Origin: Ailanthus altissimus
Taxonomy: Eukaryota; Streptophyta; Magnoliopsida; Sapindales; Simaroubaceae
Assembly: GCA_946807835.1 (NCBI GenBank)
Contig: OX327691.1
Coordinates: 14,869,688 to 14,933,687 of the forward strand
Direction: 5' to 3'
DNA: 64,000 nucleotides
How positions within the stretch are numbered: the stretch's first letter is position 1; every line of letters starts with the position of its first letter. Made by a program: the position numbers and the translations under genes. The notes beneath the pieces are model-generated. The model was given only the letters and a program-made list of their open reading frames with translations. It was not told the origin of the DNA and searched no databases. Below are positions 27,548 to 39,309 of this stretch, piece by piece.

Positions 27548-28065
27548 AGGGCGGTGGCGTGCACCGCTCACACAGTTGAAATTATTCGACGCGTGACTGT
27601 CGACCCGTGGTGGTAGGTCGCGGCCACCACCATTCGATGGAAAATGGCCGTGCATGCCACCGCCCCACCGTTCGATGGCGAATGGCAGTAGCTGTCGCCT
27701 TCTACAATAATTATTTTTTATTTTTAGTACATCTATGGTATTCTGTTGATCACAAAAATTCTACCATTACGTAGATCACAAAATTTTGAGTCCAATGATG
27801 TCAATTTTGAGTCAAATCGTAATTGGTCACGGGCAGCCGATCGGCTATTGACGACGATAGTGGCTGCTGTCTTTTTATTTATTTATTTTATTATTTAAGT
27901 AACAAATCAGTGGTTGACACATAGATAAAATTATAGAGTGACTATTTTGCCCCTCTAGCGTTAAAATTAACGGAATATTATTAACGAACTAGGATAAAAT
28001 TAGGTTTTTTGAAACTTGTGGGATAAAATTGAGAATTAAGTTAAACTCGTGAGATAAAAATGTCC
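27548..28065 (-). mobile_element. Right arm of the foldback element
   Basis: The inverted partner of 18109-18605. The inner part is GC-rich (CACCGTTCGATGGCGAATGG). The outer part reads CCCCTCTAGCGTTAAAATTA followed by CGGAATATT, and then a run of GGGATAAAATT-like text to about 28065. Such outer sequence is common in plant terminal-inverted-repeat elements; exact ends were not found. Confidence 0.55.
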
Positions 28066-28429
28066 TTATCCCTTACTAAAATGGATCCTTTTGGCTTAAT
28101 TTACTTCTGTCAAATTTCATTTGCCTCCCTCTTGTTTCGCTTAAATAGATTTTCGACCCAACCTTTACAATTGGGTTTTGGTTTGTGAAAGAATGTTGAG
28201 CAAATTGTTTTAAGGAAGGAAGTTAATTATCAATCGTGAATAAGCATGACGGGGAATGTTACGATTTTATGTTTTTTTAATTATATTAATTTAAAATTTT
28301 TTGGATACTCTTTAGTAAATAAGTAATATTTACTAAAGTAGAATTAATAATAAAATCTCGAATTCTTAACAGATTTAGACAAATTTTGACATGTATCATT
28401 AAAACATACTTGTAATTGTTCTTCTTCAA
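28066..28429. other. Intergenic, no gene seen
   Basis: AT-rich spacer between the foldback arm and the LTR-like segment; nothing recognisable. Confidence 0.4.
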
Positions 28430-29360
28430 AAAATCCTCCTTGGGCTTAAGACCTCTAGGCCCAAAGGAGGACGGCCCCTAAAGGTCCAGACAAATGTTTC
28501 TTATGGGATAGTCCTCTTCGGAGCCCACTATTACTTGAACAACAGTCTACTTCGAAGACAAGTCTAAGGTAATAGCTAACAGGCCAGGTCTCGGTAGAGT
28601 TGAACAACGAAGAACTAGCTCGGACTCAAAAGACCTGATTGGTAATCTGAAGCACCTATTCGGCAAGGTAGACCAGGATACAACCAAAGTCGCAGTCTAC
28701 GTACTAATCAAATTGGTTCACCCCAATGCTTGTTTAATCAGTGAAGAAATTGAGTCGACTGTCTGCCAGACAGGCCGATCAGGTACAGTCAGTAAAGTCA
28801 ATAGAAGGCCAGCTCTTAAAAAAATCTTAGATCACGACCGATTCGAACGGGAAGATGCCACTAGAAAACTGACCCAAGCAACTTGAATCTAGCTTCACAC
28901 TTAACCAAATCTACCAGCGAAGACATGCCTAAAGAATATGCTTTACACATCGGAAGGTACCTGGCATGTGATAGAAGCGAAGTCAGAAGATCTACAACAT
29001 GATATTTAGCATGTGTCAGGCACACAGCTAAATGATATTTAGCGTGTGTTAGAAGCACAGTAAAAATAAAAAACCCAAAAAGGTCATATAAAGAACAGGG
29101 CTATAAGAAAGAAAAAAAGATATTGAAAAAAAAAATGATGCCCAAAGATCAGAAAGAGAAGCACACACAAAAAAAGGTTTTTCCTCCCATCTACTCGAGA
29201 CATATTTTTACTCCATTTCTCACCAGCCTCACACTAAAACAAAAGTCATTTCTGATTTAAATATTAGAGTGTTTTTATCGAAACTCACCCTAATAAAATT
29301 GTCACTAATTTTTTGTTTACATTTTTGTAGGTTTTTTCACAACTCGAAACAGAGAGAAAA
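28430..29360 (+). mobile_element. LTR-like remnant, possibly Ty3/gypsy Tat lineage
   Basis: A less AT-rich block differing from its surroundings. It has a hairpin (28435-28470, CCTCCTTGGGC against GCCCAAAGGAGG), a TATA box TATAAAG at 29087-29093, a short direct repeat TGATATTTAGC near 29000 and 29033, and a downstream segment (29230-29345) with TTAGAGTGTTTTTATCG, CTCACCC and TTTTTGTAGGTTTTTTC. That order resembles the R-U5 part of Tat/Ogre-type LTRs as I know them. No TG..CA ends or target duplication could be fixed. Confidence 0.4.
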
Positions 29361-30965
29361 TCTAAGGCCATATAAATCACCCCATTAAGATAAAACTCGA
29401 ATTTTATTTTTTACTCACAAATGAATTTAAGGTTCGTTGATTTAAATAACTATTTTTTATGTCAAATAATAATACTTTAAATATGCAACATATCTAGTAT
29501 GGATGTTCAAAATTTGATATGTATTGTTAAAGCATATTTGTTAATAAAACTTTAAATTTGTAATAGATTTAATATGTTTATTTGAGACTGTGTGCGAATA
29601 CAAATTTAATAGTTACTCGCCAAGTCGAGCCTGAGATTTATACATTAGAATAAGTTTTTCTATCTCTCGAAAAATGTTCAAATGTTAAAGAAGATGTTGG
29701 ATAAACTATATCTGTAATCAGCGATTTGACCAAATTGGTACCAAATATTTATAATGGTAGATCAACCAATGACTTTAGTGATAATTTAAATGTCAAAAAC
29801 AAATTGAATCACATCAAATTGTAATAATTTAAAAAATGTCGGTTGTGCTTTTGTGGCAATAGTGCAGTAGTTTATAGGAAAGGTGCCAAAAATAATAGGA
29901 GAAATTTAGAGCAATGTGCTGTGCAGACCTACCTCATGCGTCACGAACCACGAAGTTACATTGTAAACTTATAATATTAATGCACTGTGACACTGACACC
30001 GCAACCGAAAGATCTTATGTAATTTAATGTATATACAGCACATAAAGCACAAATTATGATATATCAAAGGAACTTTATAGTGATATATATCTTTTCGGCA
30101 TAGCCTTTCTAATTAAAATTGTGAAAGATATCCTCTAGATTCAACGAATATTTACCAAAAATTTCTATAATATTTTTTAAAATGAAAAAAATTCAATAAA
30201 TTTATTGAATAACTAAAATTTTCGAATATTGACAAGGACAAATAATTGTATTTTTTTCTTAATGCAAATATTACATTTCAATTACAAATCACAATTTAAA
30301 TTATAAATGTATAATTTATTATTTGTATTATAATATTACAAGTTAAATATTAACTAATTATAAATATAATCAACTAATATTAGTATTACAAAATTATAAT
30401 TTAAATATTAATTAAGTACAAATATAATTAACTAATATTAGTCTCTTAATAACTATAATTAAAGGGTTAAAATTATCAATTAAAATTGGCTTAATTATTA
30501 TTAAGATTCGAACTCAAAATTAAAATTGACTTAACTATTACTAAGATTCGAATTCTTGACTTAAATTAAGAGTTGCACAAACTTTAGTATTGGAATAAGC
30601 AATTAGGTGCATAATTATATGTATTTTTGTTGTGTCATAATATACGGATACAGTAGTTGAATTATCTAATGTTATTATTTAAATTTAGATACAATGTTCA
30701 AATGAAAATACATAAAGACGGAAAAGAATGGCGATTTTTTCTTGAATTAAATAATAAAAAAAAAAGTGGTGCTTTAAGTCTTTAACTAAAAGAGAACGAC
30801 TGTTGAAGTACAATCTTTCTATACTAAAACTTTGCAGACGTGTCCCCGAAGTACACTTTTAATTTCCGAAGTCGTGTCAAATTCCTTTCAAGGCTTCAAC
30901 ACCAAGTCCTCTTTCTCAATGCGCAGACGACAAAAATCAACAGAATCTTAACAAAGAAAAAAAAA
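29361..30965. other. AT-rich intergenic DNA and upstream region of the BTB gene
   Basis: No coding signal. The last 150 bases before 30966 probably hold the leader of the BTB-domain gene. Confidence 0.5.
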
Positions 30966-33324
30966 ATGGCGGATTCTCGAGTTGATACGATCTCAAGGCT
31001 AGCTCAATGGAGAATCGAGAACTTCGGGCCCTGCTCTTACAAAAAATCCGACCCGTTTAGAATCGGTATCTGGAACTGGTAAGTTCAGCTTAGTAAAAAC
31101 TAGATAACACAGAATTATATAAATAAATAAATAAAATTACTTCACATGTATGGATATGGAATTTGATTTCGTGTTTTGATAAAATAAGTTGTTTTGGCAA
31201 CTGGGTATGTTTTCTTGATTTAATTAAATTTTGGGTTTGATCAGGCACTTGTCTGTGGAGAAGAATCGGTATCTTTACATACGTTTGTTTCCGCAGCCGT
31301 CTAGTTTGTTAAAAGAACAGCTTCCGTATGCTAAATTCATTGTTCGAGTCTCTAATTCTGGTGCCAATCGCAAAGCTTTTATCTCTCAAGGTTTGCAATT
31401 CTTGTAGCTCCGTTTGTTTTGGGAAACGTTTACTTTGAAGTGAGATAAGACTGTGTTGTAATTGTGTACTTATAGCAACTGAATTTGAACGGATGATATT
31501 CCTTTCTGTGTATATTTGGATGTTATTATGAGAATTACATAACTTGATTGTGTAATTTTTTCTTTTGGGATGAAAAAGGGGCGCTGTTTTGGTGACCATA
31601 TTGTTTCGCTATCTAATTTTGTGAAAAGATCAAACTAAATTTCCTTTTATCTACCCAATACGAGATTTACGAGGAGTCCACTTATTATTACAGAAAATAT
31701 AAACCAAACCACTACCCAACCGTTATTTTAGATCAGTTCTACCACCTCAAGAGATTTTACCCACTGAACCCTGTAAAATAAAATTATTTATGAGCAGTGC
31801 ATGAAGATATTGAACATATTATAATCTTATCAACTACTAACTGATAGCAAGTTGATGCTGTTTCCTGTCTTTACTTTTTCAAATAAATGCTCCAATTCTC
31901 AGTACTTCATAGAATAGACTTTTTGGTGGTCTTGCATCACTTTTTTTTACCCCTTTTTTCTTTTCTCCTCATTTTGGTAGTCTAGCATCACTTTGTTTTC
32001 CCCTTTTTCTTTTCTCCTTTTTCATTTCTTTATCTGCACTAAATTATGCGGATATTTGGCCCTAAATGTGGTTTTGAGGAGCGACTGTGTAATGATCAAC
32101 CATGTTTTCGAACCAAATATGATGTATAACACTGTAAGAGGCCATCAACTTTTGTTTTAATACATCTATGTTGATGAATGATATAGTTTGATACAGTAAG
32201 GGTGCATTTTATTTACTTTATATCAAATTTCAAAAGGTTTATTATGTATTTATTTTTTGGGCATTGGGCCGTTGGTGTGTGGATGTCGGTATTTTTTTCT
32301 TTTTTGGTTCACCCTCTCTCACAACTAGTACTTTGGGAGATCTTATATATTGAGTATTCAACTATTAGTAATATATTCTTTTGACATTGCTTATATTCAT
32401 GATGCAGTTCAAGAGAAACTGCTTCGGACTTGTGAAGACTTTATCTGGTATGTTGATTGCACTTTTCACGGCCGCATCATCATTGATGTTGAGTTTCTGG
32501 ACCTGAAGCTCTGGCCTCTTAATGTGAGTTCCTTCAAAACCAGATTAGTGGAGGTGATGTTTGTGCATTTATATGTGCATTGATGTTATTGTGTATTTGC
32601 TGCAAAATGGGACATATGTGATATTGTTTTCTATCCCTCACAATTATGTGATAATGCATCATTCATTTCAACATCCCTTAAGAGATCCATAAATTGTTAT
32701 TTTGCTGTTAAAACTTAGAGTGGAGAATCCAGTTCTATATGGCCCAGTGAGGGAACCATGCAATCTGTTTCAGTCCAAAGCACGCTTCGATGCCTCGCTC
32801 GCATGCTTGATGAGGGCATCCATGCTGATGTTGCTATCCACACTGCTGATGGCACTCTAAAAGCTCACAAGGCAGTTCTAGCCGCTAGTTCTCCTGTTTT
32901 CCAGAGCATGTTCCATCATGACCTCAAGGAGAAAGAGTCATCCACAATCGACATTGAAGACATGTCGGTGGAATCATGCATGGTCCTTCTCAGTTACTTG
33001 TACGGAACCATAAAGTCGGAGGATTTCTGGAAGCACAGGCTTGCACTGCTGGGGGCAGCAAACAAATACGACATTGTGGACTTAAAAGATGCTTGTGAAA
33101 ATAGCCTTTTGGAAGACATCAACTCGGGAAATGTCCTTGAGAGGCTGCAGGAGGCCTGGTTATACCAGTTAAACAAGCTGAAGAAAGGATGCTTGACGTA
33201 TTTGTTTGATTTTGGCAAGATATATGATCTTAGAGACGAAATCAGTAACTTTTTCAGGCAAGCTGATCGAGAATTGATGCTGGAGATGTTCCAAGAAGTG
33301 CTTACGGTTTGGAAACCAGTATAA
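30966..33324 (+). CDS. BTB/POZ domain protein (At1g55760-like)
   Basis: Coding exons 30966-31078, 31245-31390, 32408-32523 and 32719-33324, all GT..AG, give 326 residues. The N-terminal half (MADSRVDTISRLAQWRIENF..., IIIDVEFLDLK near residue 115) resembles the TRAF/MATH-like part of the Arabidopsis protein At1g55760. The BTB/POZ domain covers about residues 155-255 (HADVAIHTADGTLKAHKAVL, then SPVFQSMFHHDLKEKES) and is followed by a BACK-like helical tail. BTB proteins usually bind Cullin-3 and present substrates for ubiquitination; here this is inferred from the fold. The ATG at 30966 starts the conserved N-terminus. Intron 2 (about 1 kb) contains CT/T-rich low-complexity sequence. The frame is intact, so the gene is probably functional. 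Confidence 0.92.
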
Positions 33325-35979
33325 TCTTCCAACAGAGGCCTCTATTTTAGATGTGCTTTGCAGTTGAGATACTTGTATATACTTCTCTTGTTACATATGA
33401 AGCTAGTAATGCTGAGCTTCAACTACAACTTAAAGTCATGAATTAATAATTATTAGCCGCGAGATCATCTTTCTATTATAAATGATATAAAACTTTGTTG
33501 TGTTTGAAGTTGTGTGGCTAAATGCTAAAGCTGATGGGAGGTTTTCTCTGTAAATGGATATTTTGTTCTTTTTCCTCATTATCACTCTGGAAACTTTACT
33601 ACTAAGATAATTACAGCCTCAAATTTTTAAATGCATGTCATTGGAGGAACAATGACAATGCATGGATCCTGCAAATAATTTTTTTTATTTTAGACAGACG
33701 ACTTATCTTATTAATCTTTCACGAAAATGTTATATTATTTTGACGGTCCATAAATAGTAAAAAAAGATTTCATTGTTTTAAACCATAAGTGGCATAATTT
33801 ATTATAGTCGAAGGACTGATGTATACTTCATTGTCTGATGTATACCTGACACGAGGCTCAGCCCGTAAAAAAAATTTAAAGCGGTCAAACTTTGCACAAA
33901 GCAATCGATTCAAGGCTCCATTAGTGAATCTCAAGCAGCCGAGTTCAGATTAAGGGCTCTCCGCATATCATATGACTTAATTAGTACTTTTCACTCGACA
34001 ACCGAAAAGCTTCCAATTCACAGCCGAGAGAATACTTATGCCAACCATTATTCCCGAAAGCCACCTCATTCAAAAAACACTATATATGAAACAGTTGTGC
34101 CGCGACACCAAAAAATTTGGAATGGACAGAACACATCACCCACACCCTACGAAGAATGCAGGGCAAGAGATAATTAACCGATATCTCCTATATTTTCGTT
34201 TGGAAAAAAATTACAATAATGCTATTGTTGTGAAACTGCAGCAAATCGAGCTACCATTTGTGCTGGGCTTATGTAGCGCGAATGGTAGCGAAGCAACAAC
34301 GCACTGCCATTTGCGCAGAGCGACGATGGCAAAACGTAGTCTTGAGCAGTATTTTGTTGTTTTTTTAGTCTTACATATCTGATGCACCTTCAGCATTTAA
34401 AAGTAACACGTAATTGAAGCAAAATAGCGAAAAATAGATTTTATTCCTTTTTAATTGGCTATAAACAAGGCACCGATAGAACCTAATAAAGAAGGTTAAA
34501 CCGTTAAATGGACACAAATATAAGCAACTTCAGATCTGATGGATGAATGGCAATTTAGGTAATAAAATAATGAAATTTTGATGGATGAATTTACTGGGAA
34601 GAGATTAACACGTGGGCCTTAAGGATTATATGTGGTGCATGGTGGCGTTGTGAGGGAAATGAAATACTTAAGAATTAAGAAAAGAAAAGAAAAGAATTTT
34701 AAATGGCAGCAACTTTATGATTGGTGGTGTGGGCGGCTAATGTATAAAAAGGAAGCAAATTTGCTTCATTTTTCACATTTGAAATTGGGAGAAAACAGAA
34801 GTTAATTGAGAGAAGGGAAAAGAAAGAAAAGATGATAGAAAACCGAAAGAAGAAAGAAAAAAAAGGAGGAAGAAAAAGAAGAAGGTGAGAGCTCGGGGAA
34901 AAAAAGAAAGAAAGAAAGAGATAAGAAAGGTGACTGACAGAAGAAAAAAATAAAAAACAGAAAAAGGAATACATGAAATAAGTTTAGATAATTAGCTTTA
35001 TACTCAAGTGAATCAATCGATAATAAATTTAAGGTGTTAGAATTCAGATCTGAGTTGTCAAAATTGAACTCAATCCTGCAAATACAACTAAACTTCCTTA
35101 TAACTAAGTGATTTTTTCAATCAATTTGAAGTCATATGCTACCATAGCTTTCGTTGAGGATGTCAATCTTGCCCTCGTTGAAAATAGTGATAGTAACTGT
35201 GTTGGTAACTATGATTCAATAAATCACGTATACTCCTTTAAGCAAATCATATCCTCAAAGATTATGGTGATGCCCTCAAATACAAGCTATTTTCTTTAAT
35301 ATTGACTACTATTGCTATGATATGGTTTCCAAACTTATCACCAAAGTCAATCCAGATTTTTGGTAATTTCTACAAGTTATTTGTTAGCTATTTCCAGGCA
35401 ATTCATTAGCAGTAAGTCAATGTATTCAATTTAGTTACTATGCAATAGAGACAAAAAAAAAAAAAAAAACTTAAAGGATTATAAGCGACACTTTTAAGAT
35501 ATACATGCAAAAAAAGAATCTAGATGATGCTTCACCTCCAATTGTATTTTTTTTAAGGGATTGTTGCCTGACACCTAGATATATGAAGATCTCCTGCAAC
35601 ATCCTTCTAAGAGTATAAAGGAGTCTCTTCAATAGGAAAAATATTTCATTTGCATGGAACTTTAGTTGAGCAATAGTCGCAGAGCGTCCATAAAGATCAT
35701 CATCCGGTCTGTTCCTTTGAAAATTTAGGATTAGCAAATAGCACCAGAATAGATTACAAAAGAAGGGCAAGATTCCCCCACTCTCTCAAAAGTTGTGGAA
35801 AAAAAATAGGTTTTAACACTCCTTAAACACCTAAATTCCCTCTTAATTTGTAGAGAAGATATGGATGAACAATAAGAATAGAAGACTTTTTCATGATCCT
35901 ACACTTATAAGGACTCTAGTCGACCAGTGAGATAGAACCAATAAGTGCTTATACCATAATAAGGTTGGATAAAATATAA
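33325..35979. other. BTB 3' UTR and gene-free intergenic DNA with a purine tract
   Basis: The first few hundred bases are probably 3' UTR. Beyond about 33850 there is no gene. A TATA-like TATAAAAAGG near 34743 precedes a 180-base GA-rich tract (about 34795-34975), an arrangement seen in some LTRs, but no LTR ends were found. Short open frames here have no recognisable product. Confidence 0.45.
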
Positions 35980-36960
35980 GCAGACATTAAAGAGATAGAT
36001 TGAAGATTTAGCACGAACAGGTGTTCTAGCCAAATATATCCTTAAAAATGATGTGTCTCTTCCATCAGCAAGTCGTTATAATAAGCGACAGACTACCTCT
36101 ACTCCCTCGCCAATAAACACATTATGCATACATGGTCAACCTAACAATGATAATGACGTTGACCAATACACTAGTTATGGCAAAGATTTTGAAAGACAGA
36201 ATGATGATGGTATTTTAGAAGGTATATTTGAAACTATTAGAAAAGTAGTTTTAACCAATATGTGAGTTTCTTCCAAAATAGATTTGAAGAGATAGTAGAT
36301 GAAATCTTTAACTAATTGCGAGTTCTTACTATCAGTGGTTGGCCACACAATGAAAGCTTCACCAAAAATGAGAAGAAACATGAGGACAGAACGCTTGCCT
36401 AAGCTAAGTAAACGAGACATTATCACCAGTGGCCATTGTTATAATTGTGCTCCAATCAGCAACAAGCGGCTCTAATTATATTGGATTTTCAACAAAGATC
36501 TAATGGGCATCATTTACCCATATAATATTGATCCTTTAGTCATCACTTTACAAATAATTAACTAATTCATCTCAAAAGTTTTAATTGACAGTGGAAGCAC
36601 CATAGACATCATATTTTGGAGCACCTTTTAAAAATGAGCCTAGAAGAGACAGGGATCATCGCAAGCAATTTGTAATCATCTTTAATGGCACCGAAATAGT
36701 ACCAATGGGATCAGTTAATCTGCAAGTTACCGCAGCTCAAAAGACTTTAACAAAAAAAAATTTAATAGTAGATGCTTTGTCAGGACATCATGCCATTATG
36801 GGTAAAGATTGTGTTAATCAAATGCATGAGGTAGTATTTACCTTGCATCAAAAGTTGAGATGTGAAGCTAAGAATGCCATGGGGAGTGCTCAAAGGAGAC
36901 CAACAAGTCACAAGAAGATGTTATAAAGTAAATTTGAAAGAAGAGAGAGACATGCTAAAA
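35980..36960 (+). pseudogene. Ty3/gypsy Gag-protease remnant (non-chromovirus, Tat/Athila-like)
   Basis: The plus strand carries IEDLARTGVLAKYILKN (end of Gag) near 36000, then the aspartic protease with IDSGSTIDIIF (Asp codon 36587-36589). After a frameshift come IFNGTEIVPMGSV, LIVDALSGHHAIMGKD near 36770-36800 and KGDQQVTRRCY near 36900. These follow the order of non-chromoviral plant gypsy elements, where the protease is followed by a DAxSxxNAIxGRD segment and GDQxxARxCY. Several stops and shifts are present. Reverse transcriptase and integrase are missing, so the pol region seems deleted. Assignment to Tat or Athila is inference. Confidence 0.7.
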
Positions 36961-37299
36961 GGTGCACAACCAAAAGAATATGGGCTTAACACGAACACTT
37001 CTACATTGCCGTACACATCAATTAAGATGCAGATATTTGACAATTTAAGGAGGTTTCAAGTTGAGAAAGAATCACAAGAGGCATAAAAAAGCGAAAAGAC
37101 TTACATGAGTTGTAAATTTTTGCAAATTGTTAAATCACACGAGTTATCAAAAGCCTTGCAAAGTACCTATTTACTCAAACTTTCAAATAAAAAAATTATG
37201 AACAAAATTATTTGCACAAGATAAAATATATTTTCTATACAATCATATCACAATAATAAATTTTTGCAATTAAAAGCAAATAATAAAATTAAAAATTAT

Positions 37300-37930
37300 C
37301 TTATAGCGTAACTCGCTGCATGATTAGAAGACAACTAAATAAGTGCACAATTAAAAGATTACTAAACAAGTTACACGATTAAAAACGACTAAATAAATCA
37401 CATAATTGAAAGATAACCAATCATATTACATACCTAAAATTAAAAGACACAATCAAAATTAAAAACTGACTAATTATGTCGCACAATTAAAATCAAAAGA
37501 CAACTAATCATGTTACACACTCATAATTAAAATATGACTAATCATGTCATAGACTCGAAGCCGAAAAGACAACTAATCATATTATACACTCATAGTTGAA
37601 AGAAGACTAGTCATTTCACACACTAAAGCTAAAAAGACAATTAGTCAAGTGGCACACTTATAAATAAAATACAATTGGTCTTATCGCATACTTATAATCG
37701 AAAGATGACCAATCATGTTACATATTTAAAGTCAAAAGATAAATAATTAAATTGCACAATTAAAAAGCGATTAATTACGCCACACATACAATTAAAAAGA
37801 CGATAAATCATATTGCACATTTAACTAAGATGACGAACAATTATACAACTAATTTCAATCAAATAAAGACTAAATAAGTCATATGGATAAAAAATAACTA
37901 ATCATGTCATACAATCAGAAAATTAAAAAA
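37300..37930. repeat. Degenerate minisatellite, alternating 37- and 31-base units
   Basis: At least fifteen diverged copies of a unit such as GACAACTAATCATGTTACAC followed by an ACTCATAATTAAAA-like tail. In the clearest stretch (37500-37730) units alternate between about 37 and about 31 bases, suggesting a 68-base higher-order unit. Location just after the gypsy protease piece fits a repeat in the 3' part of a Tat-type element. Confidence 0.75.
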
Positions 37931-38759
37931 TAAAGAAAGAAGAAAAAGGAAAGTGAAGCAAATAAACATTTGTTGTTCATTTACTATCATGCAAAATAAA
38001 AACAATTGTCTCATGGTAGGCCGATTACAGCTTTATTATTATCTCTTTCCGAAGTTATAATTCAACGAGAACAGGCTCCTAAATGATGTGAATTCCTTCA
38101 TATACTGATGACGAAAACTTATATAAAAATGTACAATGAATTTCTTTAAATTTTCCTGCGACCATTACTAGGTACATAAAAAATAAATAAAATGATAGTA
38201 ACATAAGTCACCAAGAGAAAGGAAAATAAAGAGCTTTCAGTCGTACAATAAATTTGCTTCTTTAAGACACCAAATGTTTTTTGCCAAAGTGCAAATCATG
38301 TGTCACATGCAAACGGCAACATTCAAAATGAATAAAGGTCATAATTATATATGACTAAGTAACTAAAACCGTTGAACAAGCAAATTACCAATATCTTCTT
38401 CATTGAACTTTGGCCATTCTGCTAAAACATTATTGGCTCACAACATCATACTCAGAACTAAATAAGGATTATTTTATACTCTATGATCATCTAAGCACAT
38501 TTTGGCACACACCCGAAAATATGCCTCAATAAGCTAAAAGTACATCATCTAAATGAATCTTAAAATACGTTCATCAACTGACATAAACATTTACCCATTA
38601 AGAGAAGTACTAATAACCAAAAATAGCAAAGTTCAAAACTAGGATCTAAAATAAACAAAAACAAAAATAAAAAATATAGATCGAAGAAGCATTCTTTGAT
38701 GGAGCGTCTTCATCAGGCATATCTTATCTTGGAGCTGAACTTCCTCCTTGTTTCCAAGA
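37931..38759. other. No gene seen
   Basis: AT-rich spacer after the minisatellite; probably the interior of the old gypsy element. Confidence 0.35.
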
Positions 38760-39309
38760 TCCTAAAAAAGAATAAATGAAAAAGAAGGGAAAAAAATTAT
38801 TACGATAAAATAATAATAATAGACAAACAAAAATAAATATAAAGTTACTAACCATTGCCTCTCGAAAAGATAACCAAAAGAAAGAACACGAGGACCAGCT
38901 CTCATTTGACTAGGTGAATCACCACCATCTTTAGATTTCAAATTCGAGTCATCCACCATATAATTATTCAGATCATTATCATCAAAAGACAATTGAGTTC
39001 GATAATAAAACTCTCCTTCCAAATCCAGATCCTAATCCCAAACCTCTCAACATTTTTCATATCCTTTAGTAAAGAAAACAAGAGCAACACATGAGTATCA
39101 ATAAACCTTCCTGTGAAGAAAGTCCTTTAGCTAATGGGCTTGAACCTTCTTCCTATCATACAGTCGGTCATAATGCTGTCGCAACTCTGAAAGCTTTAAT
39201 TGAAGATCTGTTATGTCTTTTTCACTTGTAGCAAGACCAGAATCCTAGCAAGATCAGTGAGTTGTCAAAATACTAAGTCATTAACAAGTTTTTTCTCCTT
39301 AGTCAAAGT
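38760..39309 (-). pseudogene. Antisense coiled-coil frame of the old gypsy element, C-terminal part
   Basis: Minus-strand coding traces include TLTKEKKLVNDLV near 39290, then ELRQHYDRLYDRKKVQAH near 39150, then LEGEFYYRTQLSFDDNDLN near 39010 and an acidic tail. Stops and frame changes separate them, and one change could be a spliced intron. The charged, Leu-rich text looks like a coiled coil. It lies on the strand opposite to the Gag-protease remnant at 36 kb. Additional antisense frames between pol and the 3' LTR are known in Tat-lineage elements, which is why I suggest that origin. It continues in 41442-41508 and 48629-48790 across two insertions. Confidence 0.45.

Noticed and set aside
34699..34974. 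Ser/Phe-rich minus-strand frame
   Set aside because: It is the complement of a GA-rich tract.
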